Source: Bacillota bacterium
Lineage (GTDB): Bacteria; Bacillota; Clostridia; Christensenellales; SZUA-584
Reading direction: 5' to 3'
NCBI GenBank assembly: GCA_023390815.1
Contig: JAEWCC010000015.1
Span: 1 to 64,000, forward strand
Length of the DNA: 64,000 nt
In this document: one piece after another, positions 8,660 through 16,665 of the stretch
Layout: every line of letters begins with the position of its first letter
Position numbering within the stretch: the stretch's first letter is position 1
Notes under the pieces: model-generated
Told to the model about the DNA's origin: nothing
Database searches by the model: none
Seen by the model: only the letters and a program-made list of their open reading frames with translations
Made by a program: the position numbers and the translations under genes

Positions 8660-9224
8660 GCGCGCCTCCGGTTAGTTCTTCGTATTTCGCGCGAATCGCG
8701 AGCAGATCGCGGTACGCGTCCTTTTTCCACGGCTCGTTGCGCAGCAGTGCTGCCGGATGGTAGGTCGGCATAATAAAGAAGCCCTTTACCTCGTGCCATT
8801 TTCCGCGGTCCTGTGTAATATGGACGGGCTGCCCTAATATATGCCCTGCAGAAATTCGCCCGAGGCACACAAGAATTTTGGGCTGAATCAACGCGACCTG
8901 CGCGCGCAGAAAGCCGATGCACGCCGACGCCTCGTCTGGTTCCGGGTCCCGGTTGCCCGGAGGCCGGCATTTCAATATATTCGCAATATAAACATCGTTG
9001 CGCGTAAAGCCGATGCTGGCAAGCATCTTATCCAGCAGCTGTCCAGCCCGCCCTACGAACGGACGTCCTATTTCATCCTCGTCACGGCCCGGCCCCTCCC
9101 CGATGAACATCACGGTGGCGTGCGGGTTTCCCTCACCCATCACAGCGTTCCTGCGCGTTTGATACAGGCCGCATTGCTTGCAATCGAGAATTTCCTGATG
9201 CAACTGCTCAAAATTTCTGACCAT
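8643..9224 (-). CDS. Uracil-DNA glycosylase, family 4 ([4Fe-4S])
   Basis: 193 residues. Removes uracil from DNA in base-excision repair. Motif A GEGPGRDED at 42-50, motif B HPAA at 156-159, and cluster ligands Cys15, Cys18, Cys86 and Cys102. The ATG at 9224 matches the usual family start (short helix, then CxxC); the longer open frame upstream is not credible. There is no ribosome site, and the ATG coincides with the expected transcription start of a strong promoter. First gene of a two-gene operon with the cluster-less paralogue. Confidence 0.93.
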   Translation of the reverse strand: MVRNFEQLHQEILDCKQCGLYQTRRNAVMGEGNPHATVMFIGEGPGRDEDEIGRPFVGRAGQLLDKMLASIGFTRNDVYIANILKCRPPGNRDPEPDEASACIGFLRAQVALIQPKILVCLGRISAGHILGQPVHITQDRGKWHEVKGFFIMPTYHPAALLRNEPWKKDAYRDLLAIRAKYEELTGGAHAIDS

Positions 9225-9230
9225 ATTGCC

Positions 9231-9259
9231 ATTATACCGCAGGGACGGCCTTTCCTCAA
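9231..9259 (-). promoter_or_regulatory. Promoter of the uracil-DNA glycosylase pair, predicted leaderless
   Basis: On the minus strand TTGAGG (9254-9259), exactly 17 bases, and TATAAT (9231-9236). Only six bases separate the -10 box from the ATG, so the expected start site is the A of the start codon. Confidence 0.7.
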
Positions 9260-9289
9260 CAGGCTGTGCCCACGCCAAAGTCGACGGAA

Positions 9290-9314
9290 AATAAAAGGCG
9301 GCTGATCGGCCGCC
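9290..9314 (-). terminator. Terminator of the NagB-like gene
   Basis: GGCGGC at 9297-9302 pairs with GCCGCC at 9309-9314; on the minus strand it is followed by TTTTATTTT. It insulates the glycosylase promoter from upstream transcription. Confidence 0.8.
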
Positions 9315-9336
9315 AGTGAGAAAACAGAATGGTATT

Positions 9337-10269
9337 TTATTTATTCCCGACACCGAGCGGACCCGCAAGCTCCTGCGTGTAATAGAGCTTTCCGGGCAGC
9401 GTGGGCATGAAACTCGATGGTACCCATACGCTGGGCCCGTAACGCAGCGTCGTCCAAAGCGACGTACCCTCCCAAGGTTCGGCACAGCCGCCAATCGCGT
9501 AATCGCACTGCAGAAAAACTCCTGGGCCGATCGTGTTGGCAAAACAAGGGGCCAGCGCTGTGCGGCCCGCAAAACGAGATAGCGCGTATTGTTCCACGGT
9601 CAGCGCATGCAGGCTTACGCCCTTCCGGTATACTTGCGCCTTCCATTCCTCCTCGCTCGTAACTCCCACAGCGAGATGCGGCTCCCAAAACCCGATCGTC
9701 ATCATTCGGCCAATCCGGTAGACCATTACAACCGATGCGCCTTTGGCTTTCAGATCCGCAAGCTTTTGCGCATATTTGGGCAGATTGTGCTGTGTTGCAT
9801 AGTTGCGCTGTCCCGGCGGGACCGCCAGCGATCCGAGCGGCTTAAACAACAACCCCGTAAGCGCATTCTGAAACGATATGTCCTCGCCTGGTTCCGGTTC
9901 ATTGCCGTCTTTGTCGCTCCATTCGCCCATAGAAAACGTATGCACATGCGCGCAGCCAACGCTGCGCTGCTGTAAAAAATATACGAACCAACGGTACATG
10001 CCCGCAGGACCGGGAGCAAGCAGCAACGCCAGCGGCTTGCCTTCCTCACGCGCGCAGCGAATATGTTCGGCAACCGCATAGCCCATCTTAACATCCATGG
10101 TCGCAGCATCTTCACAGCATTCCGGCGTAAAACTGTTGTGCCAAAAGCTTTGCCGCTCGTTGATGCGTGTTGGCGGCAACGCACAGCAAGCGTCAATGCG
10201 GGCCACATCCCACCCCTTGGGAAACATTGAAGACAACGGAGACTGTTCAACGGTGGTCAAAAAGTTCAT
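9337..10269 (-). CDS. NagB-like protein (glucosamine-6-phosphate isomerase/deaminase fold)
   Basis: 310 residues resembling the NagB/6-phosphogluconolactonase sugar isomerase superfamily: a nucleotide-like LLLAPGPAGMYRWF segment near 83-96, and the late MVYRIGRMMTIGFWEPHLAVG block around 200. The opening ARIDACCALPPTRINERQSF is distinctive. The sequence is more diverged than NagB itself and the catalytic residues could not be matched with confidence, so function is left open. Single gene with its own terminator; no sugar genes are next to it. Confidence 0.55.
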   Translation of the reverse strand: MNFLTTVEQSPLSSMFPKGWDVARIDACCALPPTRINERQSFWHNSFTPECCEDAATMDVKMGYAVAEHIRCAREEGKPLALLLAPGPAGMYRWFVYFLQQRSVGCAHVHTFSMGEWSDKDGNEPEPGEDISFQNALTGLLFKPLGSLAVPPGQRNYATQHNLPKYAQKLADLKAKGASVVMVYRIGRMMTIGFWEPHLAVGVTSEEEWKAQVYRKGVSLHALTVEQYALSRFAGRTALAPCFANTIGPGVFLQCDYAIGGCAEPWEGTSLWTTLRYGPSVWVPSSFMPTLPGKLYYTQELAGPLGVGNK

Positions 10270-10395
10270 AAAGGACTCCTTTGTCGAAGATCAGAAAGGC
10301 GTATTTAAGTTCAAAACTATTATATCATTATTTAAGGCCGGTGTGAATGAAAGGCAAGTAACAAAAAACGATTTTCAGGATAGTGCCAGAATTCA

Positions 10396-10419
10396 AAAAG
10401 GAGAGTTGCCTCTCCTTTT
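10396..10419 (-). terminator. Terminator of the zinc-ribbon gene
   Basis: AAAAGGAGAG at 10396-10405 pairs with CTCTCCTTTT at 10410-10419, followed on the minus strand by a T run. Confidence 0.8.
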
Positions 10420-10422
10420 GAT

Positions 10423-10617
10423 TTACCATCTGCGATTGGAATACCGGTCGCCGCCGCCGCCGCCGCTATTGTTTCTCTGCTGCTTGCGCGCTTTTCTGCA
10501 TTCCGGACATCTCTGCGGTTCGTTTTCGAAGCCTTTCTCTTTATAGAACGCCTGCTCACCCTCAGTGAAAGCGAATTCCGCATTGCAATCTCTGCATCTT
10601 AAAATCTTGTCGGCCAA
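10423..10617 (-). CDS. Small zinc-ribbon protein
   Basis: 64 residues with two CxxC pairs (Cys8/Cys11 and Cys37/Cys40) that would bind one zinc, then a basic, glycine-rich tail ending in Arg-Arg-Trp. It resembles the zinc-ribbon family found as short proteins or domains in Clostridia, often with RNA- or DNA-related context; no function is known. TTG start with GGAGG nine bases upstream. Single gene with its own terminator. The 280 bases upstream hold only the tRNA promoter. Confidence 0.75.
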   Translation of the reverse strand: MADKILRCRDCNAEFAFTEGEQAFYKEKGFENEPQRCPECRKARKQQRNNSGGGGGDRYSNRRW

Positions 10618-10848
10618 TTTGAGTTACCTCCTTCTTTATTATATTATTGGATAAAAAATGATTCTTGACTCGTATCTCCAATAAAATCAGGAGGCCTACT
10701 CAAAAATAAATTTTCTCCGCTTATTCAGCACTAAAATCATACCATATCCCGTGCAATCATTCAAGCGATTTTTATTGACTTCACGCCGGGTTATGCCCAT
10801 TTGAGCAAAAATTCCGCGTTGTATCATGAAAATCCATGAATATTTCGG

Positions 10849-10877
10849 TTGACTTTTTGGGGCTGGGTGGTTAAAAT
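10849..10877 (+). promoter_or_regulatory. Promoter of tRNA-Leu
   Basis: TTGACT at 10849-10854, 17-base spacer, TAAAAT at 10872-10877; the mature tRNA begins 24 bases downstream. Confidence 0.75.
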
Positions 10878-10900
10878 CATATTTGTGACTTTACCCGCAT

Positions 10901-10985
10901 GCGAGGGTGGCGGAACTGGCAGACGCGCACGTTTGAGGGGCGTGTGGTAATTACCATAGGGGTTCAAGTCCCCTTCCTCGCACCA
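10901..10985 (+). tRNA. tRNA-Leu (anticodon GAG)
   Basis: 85 bases with a long variable arm, class II as expected for leucine. Acceptor stem GCGAGGG pairs with TCCTCGC, discriminator A and encoded CCA at 10983-10985. The anticodon stem is CACGT/GCGTG with loop TTGAGGG, giving anticodon GAG (reads CUC and CUU). T arm GGGGTTCAAGTCCCC is intact. Confidence 0.97.
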
Positions 10986-11011
10986 AAAGGCTTAACAGCC
11001 TTTTTTATTTT
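10985..11011. terminator. Terminator between tRNA-Leu and the pyrophosphatase gene
   Basis: AAAAGGCT (10985-10992), loop TAAC, AGCCTTTT (10997-11004), then a T run on the plus strand. The A run on the other arm lets it serve the convergent minus-strand gene as well. Confidence 0.85.
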
Positions 11012-11017
11012 TCGGGA

Positions 11018-12652
11018 TTATCCCATCTCGTTTTCCGCTGCCATGATGAGCGGGACGACCTGCTTTTTACGTGATAGCACATTGGGCAGAAAAACGGGCT
11101 CGTCGGGCTTGTCCTGCGGGTAAGCCTTAAGGAATATGTCTCTGCGATCTCCCACAAACAAGACATCCGACCCGCCGCGATTAAGGTCGGTCACAAGCAG
11201 CATCAGCAGCCCGAAGCCGTTTTTATCGCAGTGGTAACTCATGCGCTCCAGCAGCGCCATACGCATATCCGAGAGGCTCTCCGAGTCGATCGAGTATACC
11301 TGCGCGATACCGATCTTCGCCTTGCCGACCGCGTATTCCTTTAAGTCGCTGGTGATGATCTCGTCGGGCGTTTTGCTGCGCAGGATTGAGCCTGCGCCGA
11401 AAATTTTACGCGCGAGGTCGCCAATGTCCGCATCGGCAATTTGGCTGAGCATCCGCGCGGTATGCTCATCCTGCTGTGTGCTGGTGGGCGATTTAAAGTT
11501 GAGCGTGTCGGTAATAATCGCCGAAAGCAGCAGCCCCGCCGTCTGATAAGGGATATCCACTCTGTACTGCTCATAGAGCGACGTAATGATCGTTGCCGTG
11601 CTGCCCACCGGCTCGTTCTTCATGAGGATCGGATTACTCGTCTGGATATCTCCCAACCGGTGGTGGTCAATGATCTCCAGAATCTCGGCTTCCTCGATGC
11701 CGTCCGCTGTCTGGCTCCGCTCGTTGTGATCCACCAGGATGGCGCGTTTGCGCCTTCGGGAAAGCAAATGATACCGCGACACCATGCCGACCACTTTCTC
11801 TTCATCGTCGATGACGGGATAGCTGCGAAAGCGCGTTTTGAGCATACGGTCCTTTACGTCGTCGATAAACTCGCTGCGCCGCACGGTAATGATCTGTTCT
11901 CCAGTCATCACGCTCTTCACCGGAATGCTCTGGCGGATCAGCATCGCTGCGGTAAATGTATCGTATGCCGTTGATATGATCATGCAGCCGTTTTTCTGCG
12001 CCAGCTCGATCTGATCTTGCTCCGGGCGTAAACCGCATGTACAAATGACCATATCTGCCCCGGCGATGATCGCCTCTCGGATATTATCACCGATGTTCGC
12101 GATGACGATATCGCCTCGGCCCATATAATGTTTTGCGCGGGTATGATGCTGCGCGGATACCAACACACGGCCTTTGGCAACGCCGTCTTTTCGGCTGGCC
12201 AGTACGGTTTCTGCCTGTAACGTGAGAATGATATTAGAAAACGGCGTACTGCTCTTTGCCAGCAGCATGTCGTCGCTTAAATCCATATAGTTGCGCGTAA
12301 TATCCGACAGCGTGGCGAGCCCGATGAGGCGTCCCGCCTCGTCCGTCACAGTCAGCGCCTTGAGTCCGCGCTCTCTCATCAGCATCCAAGCGGACCGTAC
12401 GGATGCTTCCGGCGCGACGCAAAGCGGCTCGTCGATGACGAGATCGGATACCTGCGTCTTGATGGTTTCCAGCATCGGCGGCTCCGGCGCCTTGAAATAC
12501 TTGAGTATGAATTTCGTTTCGCTCGTCAGCTCGCCCAATCTTACTGCAACGGCATCCTCTCCGAGCGCTTTTTTAAGCTCCGCATAGGCCAGAGAAGAGC
12601 AGATCGTATCGCTGTCCGGGTTCTTATGTCCGAATATATAGATTTCGTTCAT
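11018..12652 (-). CDS. ppaC: Manganese-dependent inorganic pyrophosphatase with CBS and DRTGG domains
   Basis: 544 residues, family II (DHH) pyrophosphatase of the nucleotide-regulated type. GHKNPDSD at 8-15 and, after a long insert, DHN at 308-310 and DHH at 329-331 form the metal site. The insert holds two CBS motifs (about 65-125 and 245-300) flanking a DRTGG domain (about 135-240); in studied relatives adenine nucleotides bind the CBS pair and inhibit or activate. Hydrolyses pyrophosphate from biosynthesis. An extended -10 (TGGTATAAT on the minus strand, 12676-12684) and AGGAGG precede the ATG. Confidence 0.95.
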   Translation of the reverse strand: MNEIYIFGHKNPDSDTICSSLAYAELKKALGEDAVAVRLGELTSETKFILKYFKAPEPPMLETIKTQVSDLVIDEPLCVAPEASVRSAWMLMRERGLKALTVTDEAGRLIGLATLSDITRNYMDLSDDMLLAKSSTPFSNIILTLQAETVLASRKDGVAKGRVLVSAQHHTRAKHYMGRGDIVIANIGDNIREAIIAGADMVICTCGLRPEQDQIELAQKNGCMIISTAYDTFTAAMLIRQSIPVKSVMTGEQIITVRRSEFIDDVKDRMLKTRFRSYPVIDDEEKVVGMVSRYHLLSRRRKRAILVDHNERSQTADGIEEAEILEIIDHHRLGDIQTSNPILMKNEPVGSTATIITSLYEQYRVDIPYQTAGLLLSAIITDTLNFKSPTSTQQDEHTARMLSQIADADIGDLARKIFGAGSILRSKTPDEIITSDLKEYAVGKAKIGIAQVYSIDSESLSDMRMALLERMSYHCDKNGFGLLMLLVTDLNRGGSDVLFVGDRRDIFLKAYPQDKPDEPVFLPNVLSRKKQVVPLIMAAENEMG

Positions 12653-12675
12653 TCGCAGCCTCCTTGAGTTTGACC

Positions 12676-12684
12676 ATTATACCA
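12676..12684 (-). promoter_or_regulatory. Extended -10 element of the pyrophosphatase gene
   Basis: TG-G-TATAAT on the minus strand, about 25 bases before the start codon; no good -35 hexamer is seen, as is usual for extended -10 promoters. Confidence 0.5.
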
Positions 12685-13016
12685 TAACCCTCCACTCGCT
12701 GCGAATAGTAAATCAGTACATGACGAAGTAATTATCCCTGCTCCGGATATGCATTATACAAACAAAAAGCGATACAGAAGACAGCCCTATGTATCACAAA
12801 AAAGACCCGTGCGCTGCACGAATCTTTTCCTGTCCCTAACGATATATCGCTGAAAATTTACTACCCCGCTCTTTAAGGAACCGGGATGCAAAAAAGGCAC
12901 CGTTGGATTATAAAATAGTATTTTCGAGCCACTTTCTTCGGTTTCAGCCGCTCGATATCAGTCTTATTGCCGGATATGTCCACCGGGTTAAAATCCCTCT
13001 GACGCCGTTTAGCCGC
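12685..13016. other. Intergenic stretch with one hairpin
   Basis: No gene is supported. A hairpin with CGTGC/GCACG core and AAAAGA/TCTTTT flanks lies at about 12794-12825. One minus-strand frame just past the cupin stop (about 12905-13010) reads DFNPVDISGNKTDIERLKPKK without a start, possibly a remnant, but nothing is recognised in it. Confidence 0.4.
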
Positions 13017-13342
13017 TTATGGCAGGTAGTCTTCACGAACGGGAGAAAACACCTCAATTGCGATACTGTCCTCCAGCACGCTCGCGCCGTGTTCTACTCC
13101 GCCCGGCACCGTCCACGCATCTCCCGGGCATATGTCACAGGTCTCTTCTCCGATGGTCAGCTTCATGTGCCCCTTGACGAGGTAGCCCGTTTGTTCCTGC
13201 GGGTGGCTGTGAAAAGGCAGCTTCGCGTCTTTGGCCAGCGTGAACTCCGTCAGCAGCGTATGCTCCCCCCAGACAAGCGTTTTGCGCGTGATGCCCGATA
13301 GCTGCGAGGTATATCCTTTTTGGATGCCTTCTGAAAGCTCAT
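13017..13342 (-). CDS. Cupin-domain protein with a disrupted start
   Basis: The frame encodes a single small cupin barrel: metal-ligand-type HSHPQEQ near the first motif, then GDAWTVPGGVEHG in the second, ending SPVREDYLP. The frame has no ATG, GTG or TTG start between the upstream cupin stop (13373) and the barrel; it is open upstream to an ATG at 13469, but that part lies inside the other cupin gene and is not cupin-like. ATG codons with a GGGG ribosome site at 13342/13348 are in another frame, so a one-base loss near the AAAAA run at 13318-13322 is likely. Real protein or fresh pseudogene cannot be decided. Confidence 0.6.
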
Positions 13343-13372
13343 TTTCATTCCCCTTTACACAACGACAGCCAG

Positions 13373-13720
13373 TTAACCTCTTTCGCCGGGCTTCTCCGGC
13401 AGAATTTCTGCCGCCACCGAATCCTCGATCACGCGCGTGCCATGCGGTACTCCGCCCGGTATCTTCCATGCATCACCCGAATGCATCTCATAATCCGTAC
13501 CGCCGATTGTCAGCACGATGTGCCCCGAGAGCAAATATCCGGCCTCCTCTTCGGTATGGGTATGCATCTTTACCCGTTCGCCTGCAGCCAGCCTGATTTT
13601 GATCGCTTTGCGCATTTTAGGCTGCGTCTTCTTTACCCGATTTGCACCATTACCGCTCCTGCCTGATTCATTGCGATTATCCAAGTTCTGCCCTTCCCCG
13701 TACGCCCTATAGTCAGACAA
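13373..13720 (-). CDS. Cupin-domain protein
   Basis: 115 residues, one cupin barrel: HTHTEEEAGYLLSG (first motif, two His and a Glu as metal ligands) and GDAWKIPGGVPHG (second motif). Such small stand-alone cupins bind a metal and small ligands; substrate unknown. TTG start at 13720 with GGAGA upstream; Met36 is an alternative start since the first 35 residues are Asn/Gly/Arg-rich and not cupin. Followed by a second, similar cupin, so the pair arose by tandem duplication. Confidence 0.75.
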   Translation of the reverse strand: MSDYRAYGEGQNLDNRNESGRSGNGANRVKKTQPKMRKAIKIRLAAGERVKMHTHTEEEAGYLLSGHIVLTIGGTDYEMHSGDAWKIPGGVPHGTRVIEDSVAAEILPEKPGERG

Positions 13721-13766
13721 CGGCTTGTCTCCGCTGTGCTGACTCTGTCGTCTCCGTATTTGTTAC

Positions 13767-13795
13767 AGTATAGGCAAACCGATAAAAAAAATCAA
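13767..13795 (-). promoter_or_regulatory. Promoter of the cupin pair
   Basis: Minus strand TTGATT (13790-13795), 17 bases, TATACT (13767-13772), about 45 bases before the TTG start. Confidence 0.6.
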
Positions 13796-13972
13796 TGCGC
13801 GGATACAAAATTTATCCGGCCCAGCTGCTGCGAACTTTACTGATGCGTCAGACCCGTACACGTTTTTTATAATCCGGCACTATATACATAATGGATATTA
13901 TGGTACAATTATGGAGCATAATTTAGATTTGCTTGTTTCTCATATTACTATATCTTGCAAGGAGGTCTTATC

Positions 13973-15145
13973 ATGTCTTACTGCAATCAATGCGGAAAAG
14001 AAATGGACGAGGACATGTCTTTCTGTGTCTTTTGCGGTGCGCCGGTTCCGACGGCACGCGCAGCAGAGTCCCGGCCCGCAGTCCCGGAGGTGACGTATGC
14101 CGCGCCTTCATCCCCGGCTCCCCAGTTGGCCTACAACACCGCACCCCCTGTATACAGCGCGCCCCCCGCCTATGGCATATCCGCGCCTGCGGCTCCGCGT
14201 CCAAGCAACTTTGTCAGCAGTTATCTCATCATCGTCGTGCTGGCTGGATTTTTCGTCATTACGTTGGGAACAGGCATCATTTTAACCTCTAACTTTGTGA
14301 TGCCTCAAAACTTGCTGAATGTGTTCAGGCAGATTTGTATTTTCGGGCCGGTGGCATTCGCAATGACCATAACGGCGAGAGCAAAGGGGCCGGATATATC
14401 AATTGGTTCCATGATGGCGCTGTCCTCCATCATCATTGCGCTGACATTCCGGTCGTTCGGTGGTTCGCTGATATTGAGCGGGCTTATATCCATTGTCCTC
14501 TGCGGTGCGGTCGGACTTCTTAACGGCGTGCTCACAACGTACCTGCGAATTCCCGCGGTAATTACCACGCTTTTAACGTCCATCCTGATTCAGGGCGTCT
14601 GCCTGATGCTGGCTGGCGGAGGCCTGATACAAGCAAACTACCCCATTTTGCAGTATATCGCTGTGGGCACAATAGGCGGCTTGCCTGTGGGTGCGATAGT
14701 GCTGCTTCTGGTTGCATTCATTGCTGCTTTCCTCATGATTCTGCTCACCAAGCTCGGAGTGCCCATGCACAAGCGCGAAAAGAAAAGTGAGCGCAGCTAT
14801 ATGTTTGCTTACATGGCCAGCGCTATAATCGCCTCGCTGACAGGACTTTTCCTCTTAGCCAGGACTGGCGGCGCGCACGCATCGTTTGGATCGGGATATG
14901 AGCCTTATCTACTGACCGTATTCGCCTGTGTCACCGGCAGCCGCATACTTGATAACCGTGTTGCGCCTGCAATATTCGCAATCGCCCCGGCAATATTCTT
15001 CGCGATCTTATCAAACCTGATGAACCTGCTTGCAGCTGATTATTATACCCAGCTCATTGTCAACGGGGTAATCGCGCTGATATTCATCGTCATTGCCTAT
15101 ATCGCCCGGCGTTTCGGTTCACATGGGATTACAGAGTCCCTTTAG
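13973..15145 (+). CDS. Zinc-ribbon fused to a ribose-type ABC transporter permease
   Basis: 390 residues. An N-terminal zinc ribbon (CNQCGKEM ... CVFCG, four Cys within the first 25 residues) is joined by a Pro/Ala/Tyr-rich linker (about 30-75) to a membrane domain with eight or more segments of the RbsC/branched-chain permease type (GPDISIGSMMALSS, ITTLLTSILIQG). AGGAGG precedes the ATG at 13973; an upstream in-frame start at 13955 lacks this. No ATPase, binding protein or second permease is nearby, so it is an orphan and may not transport sugars. The zinc ribbon plus linker resembles the ribbon-tethered membrane proteins common in Clostridia. Confidence 0.75.
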   Translation: MSYCNQCGKEMDEDMSFCVFCGAPVPTARAAESRPAVPEVTYAAPSSPAPQLAYNTAPPVYSAPPAYGISAPAAPRPSNFVSSYLIIVVLAGFFVITLGTGIILTSNFVMPQNLLNVFRQICIFGPVAFAMTITARAKGPDISIGSMMALSSIIIALTFRSFGGSLILSGLISIVLCGAVGLLNGVLTTYLRIPAVITTLLTSILIQGVCLMLAGGGLIQANYPILQYIAVGTIGGLPVGAIVLLLVAFIAAFLMILLTKLGVPMHKREKKSERSYMFAYMASAIIASLTGLFLLARTGGAHASFGSGYEPYLLTVFACVTGSRILDNRVAPAIFAIAPAIFFAILSNLMNLLAADYYTQLIVNGVIALIFIVIAYIARRFGSHGITESL

Positions 15146-15155
15146 TCGCTGCAAC

Positions 15156-15182
15156 AAAAAAGCGGCCGTGTGGCCGCTTTTA
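15156..15182. terminator. Bidirectional terminator between the permease and trpB
   Basis: AAAGCGGCC (15159-15167), loop GTGT, GGCCGCTTT (15172-15180), with A and T runs outside on both strands; serves two convergent genes. Confidence 0.9.
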
Positions 15183-15186
15183 TTGT

Positions 15187-16551
15187 CTAACCGATATTTG
15201 GGATCGTCGAAAGCCCCTGCTCCAGCATATCGTCGGTATACTCGAAGTCCTGAAGCTTGCCGGAGAGATACTCGTCATACGCGGCGAGGTCGAAATCGCC
15301 ATGGCCGGAGAGGTTAAAGAATATCGTTTTGGCTTCGCCGGTTTCCTTGCACTCGAGCGCCTTTTTAATGGCATAGGCAATCGCGTGAGACGACTCCGGC
15401 GCAGGCAGTATGGCCTCAGCGCGGGCAAACGTCACCGCCGCTTTGAATACATCAGTCTGCTGCACCGCCGCTGCATTGACATGGCCGTCGTGGTAAAGCT
15501 GGGAAAGCAGCGCTGAGTCTCCGTGGTAGCGAAGTCCGCCTGCATGGATGCCCGCCGGTATAAAGTCGTGGCCCAGCGTGTACATCATCGTAATAGGTGC
15601 CATCTTGGCAGTATCGCCAAAGTCGTACGCGAACTTGCCTTTGGTCAGCTTCGGGCATGCCGCGGGCTCAATCGCGAAAAATTCGGTGTTCGCTCCTCTG
15701 ATGAGCTTATCCTGCATAAACGGAAACGCGCAGCCGGAGAAATTGGAGCCGCCGCCGTTGCAGCCAATCACGATATCCGGGTACTCGTCGATCTTCTCAA
15801 ACTGCTTTTTGGCTTCAAGGCCGATGATTGTTTGGTGAAGGATTACGTGATTGAGCACGCTGCCCAGCGCGTAATGCGTATCCTCACGCATCACCGCGTC
15901 CTCCACCGCTTCGGAGATTGCGATGCCAAGGCTGCCGAGAGAATTGGGGTCTTTATCAAGGATCGAACGGCCTGCGTTCGTCAGCGGGGACGGGCTCGCG
16001 ATGACGTTCGCGCCGTAGGTCTGCATCAGCGTTTTGCGGTACGGTTTCTGGTCGTACGATACGCGCACCATGTAAACGGTGCACTCAAGGCCGAACATGG
16101 AACACGCGATCGAAAGCGCGCTGCCCCACTGGCCCGCGCCCGTCTCGGTGGCGATGCGCTTGATGCCCTCGATCTTGTTATAGAACGCCTGCGGTACCGC
16201 ACTGTTGAGCTTATGGCTGCCGGAAGGGTTGCTGCCCTCGTATTTGTAATAAATCTTCGCGGGCGTACCCAGCGCCTTTTCCAGACGGTATGCGCGCACC
16301 AGCGGAGAGGGACGGAAGGAAGCGTAAATTTCGCGCACCTCACCAGGGATGTCGATATAGCGTTCGGTCGAAACCTCCTGCTCGATCAGCGCCTTGGCAA
16401 ACAGCGGCTCGAGGTCTGCGGGCGCAACGGGCTTCATCGTCATCGGATTAAGATACGGCATGGGCGCGTTCGGCATATCCGCGGCAATATTATAATATTG
16501 CTTCGGCAGCTCGTCTTCGGATAAAAATACGCGGTTCGGAATCTGTTTCAT
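15187..16551 (-). CDS. trpB: Tryptophan synthase beta chain, TrpB2 type
   Basis: 454 residues, longer than TrpB1 (about 400) and with the N-terminal extension and GEVREIYASFRPSPLVRA segment of the TrpB2 group. PLP lysine is Lys114 in GSHKLNSA; the phosphate-binding GCNGGGSNF loop follows near 240. Condenses indole with serine. No trpA or other trp gene is nearby, so it likely salvages indole; TrpB2 enzymes commonly act without the alpha subunit. The ribosome site GAGGAG lies inside a repeated triplet leader described separately. Confidence 0.94.
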   Translation of the reverse strand: MKQIPNRVFLSEDELPKQYYNIAADMPNAPMPYLNPMTMKPVAPADLEPLFAKALIEQEVSTERYIDIPGEVREIYASFRPSPLVRAYRLEKALGTPAKIYYKYEGSNPSGSHKLNSAVPQAFYNKIEGIKRIATETGAGQWGSALSIACSMFGLECTVYMVRVSYDQKPYRKTLMQTYGANVIASPSPLTNAGRSILDKDPNSLGSLGIAISEAVEDAVMREDTHYALGSVLNHVILHQTIIGLEAKKQFEKIDEYPDIVIGCNGGGSNFSGCAFPFMQDKLIRGANTEFFAIEPAACPKLTKGKFAYDFGDTAKMAPITMMYTLGHDFIPAGIHAGGLRYHGDSALLSQLYHDGHVNAAAVQQTDVFKAAVTFARAEAILPAPESSHAIAYAIKKALECKETGEAKTIFFNLSGHGDFDLAAYDEYLSGKLQDFEYTDDMLEQGLSTIPNIG

Positions 16552-16665
16552 GGCTCTTCTCCTCTAATCTGTTTTTTTGTACAAAAAAAACACTCATCTT
16601 AACTCGTCTCATCTCACGGGCCTGTGCCCAAAAGAAGTGTTCTTTCTGAACTATTAGTTAGTATA
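16552..16665 (-). promoter_or_regulatory. trpB leader: promoter, attenuator hairpin and periodic GAG/UAG triplets
   Basis: On the minus strand TTGACA (16684-16689), 18 bases, TATACT (16660-16665). The ~100-base leader holds a hairpin (AACACT at 16589-16594 with AGTGTT at 16636-16641, plus CTT/AAG) followed by eight U, a terminator inside the leader. The U tract is part of a palindrome with an A tract, so it could be sequestered. Triplets GAG, GAG, GAG, AAG, GAG recur every 5 bases (16613 down to 16593), and UAG, GAG, GAG recur every 5 bases over the ribosome site (16564-16554). No T-box motif was found. Confidence 0.6.

Noticed and set aside
12900..13010. Minus-strand peptide after the cupin gene stop
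   Set aside because: No start codon or recognisable family; likely chance or an unreadable remnant.
15523..16524. 333-codon plus-strand open frame over trpB
   Set aside because: Antisense shadow; trpB has clear family motifs.
16566..16660. T-box riboswitch upstream of trpB
   Set aside because: No AGGGUGGNACCGCG-type antiterminator motif; the leader is too short.
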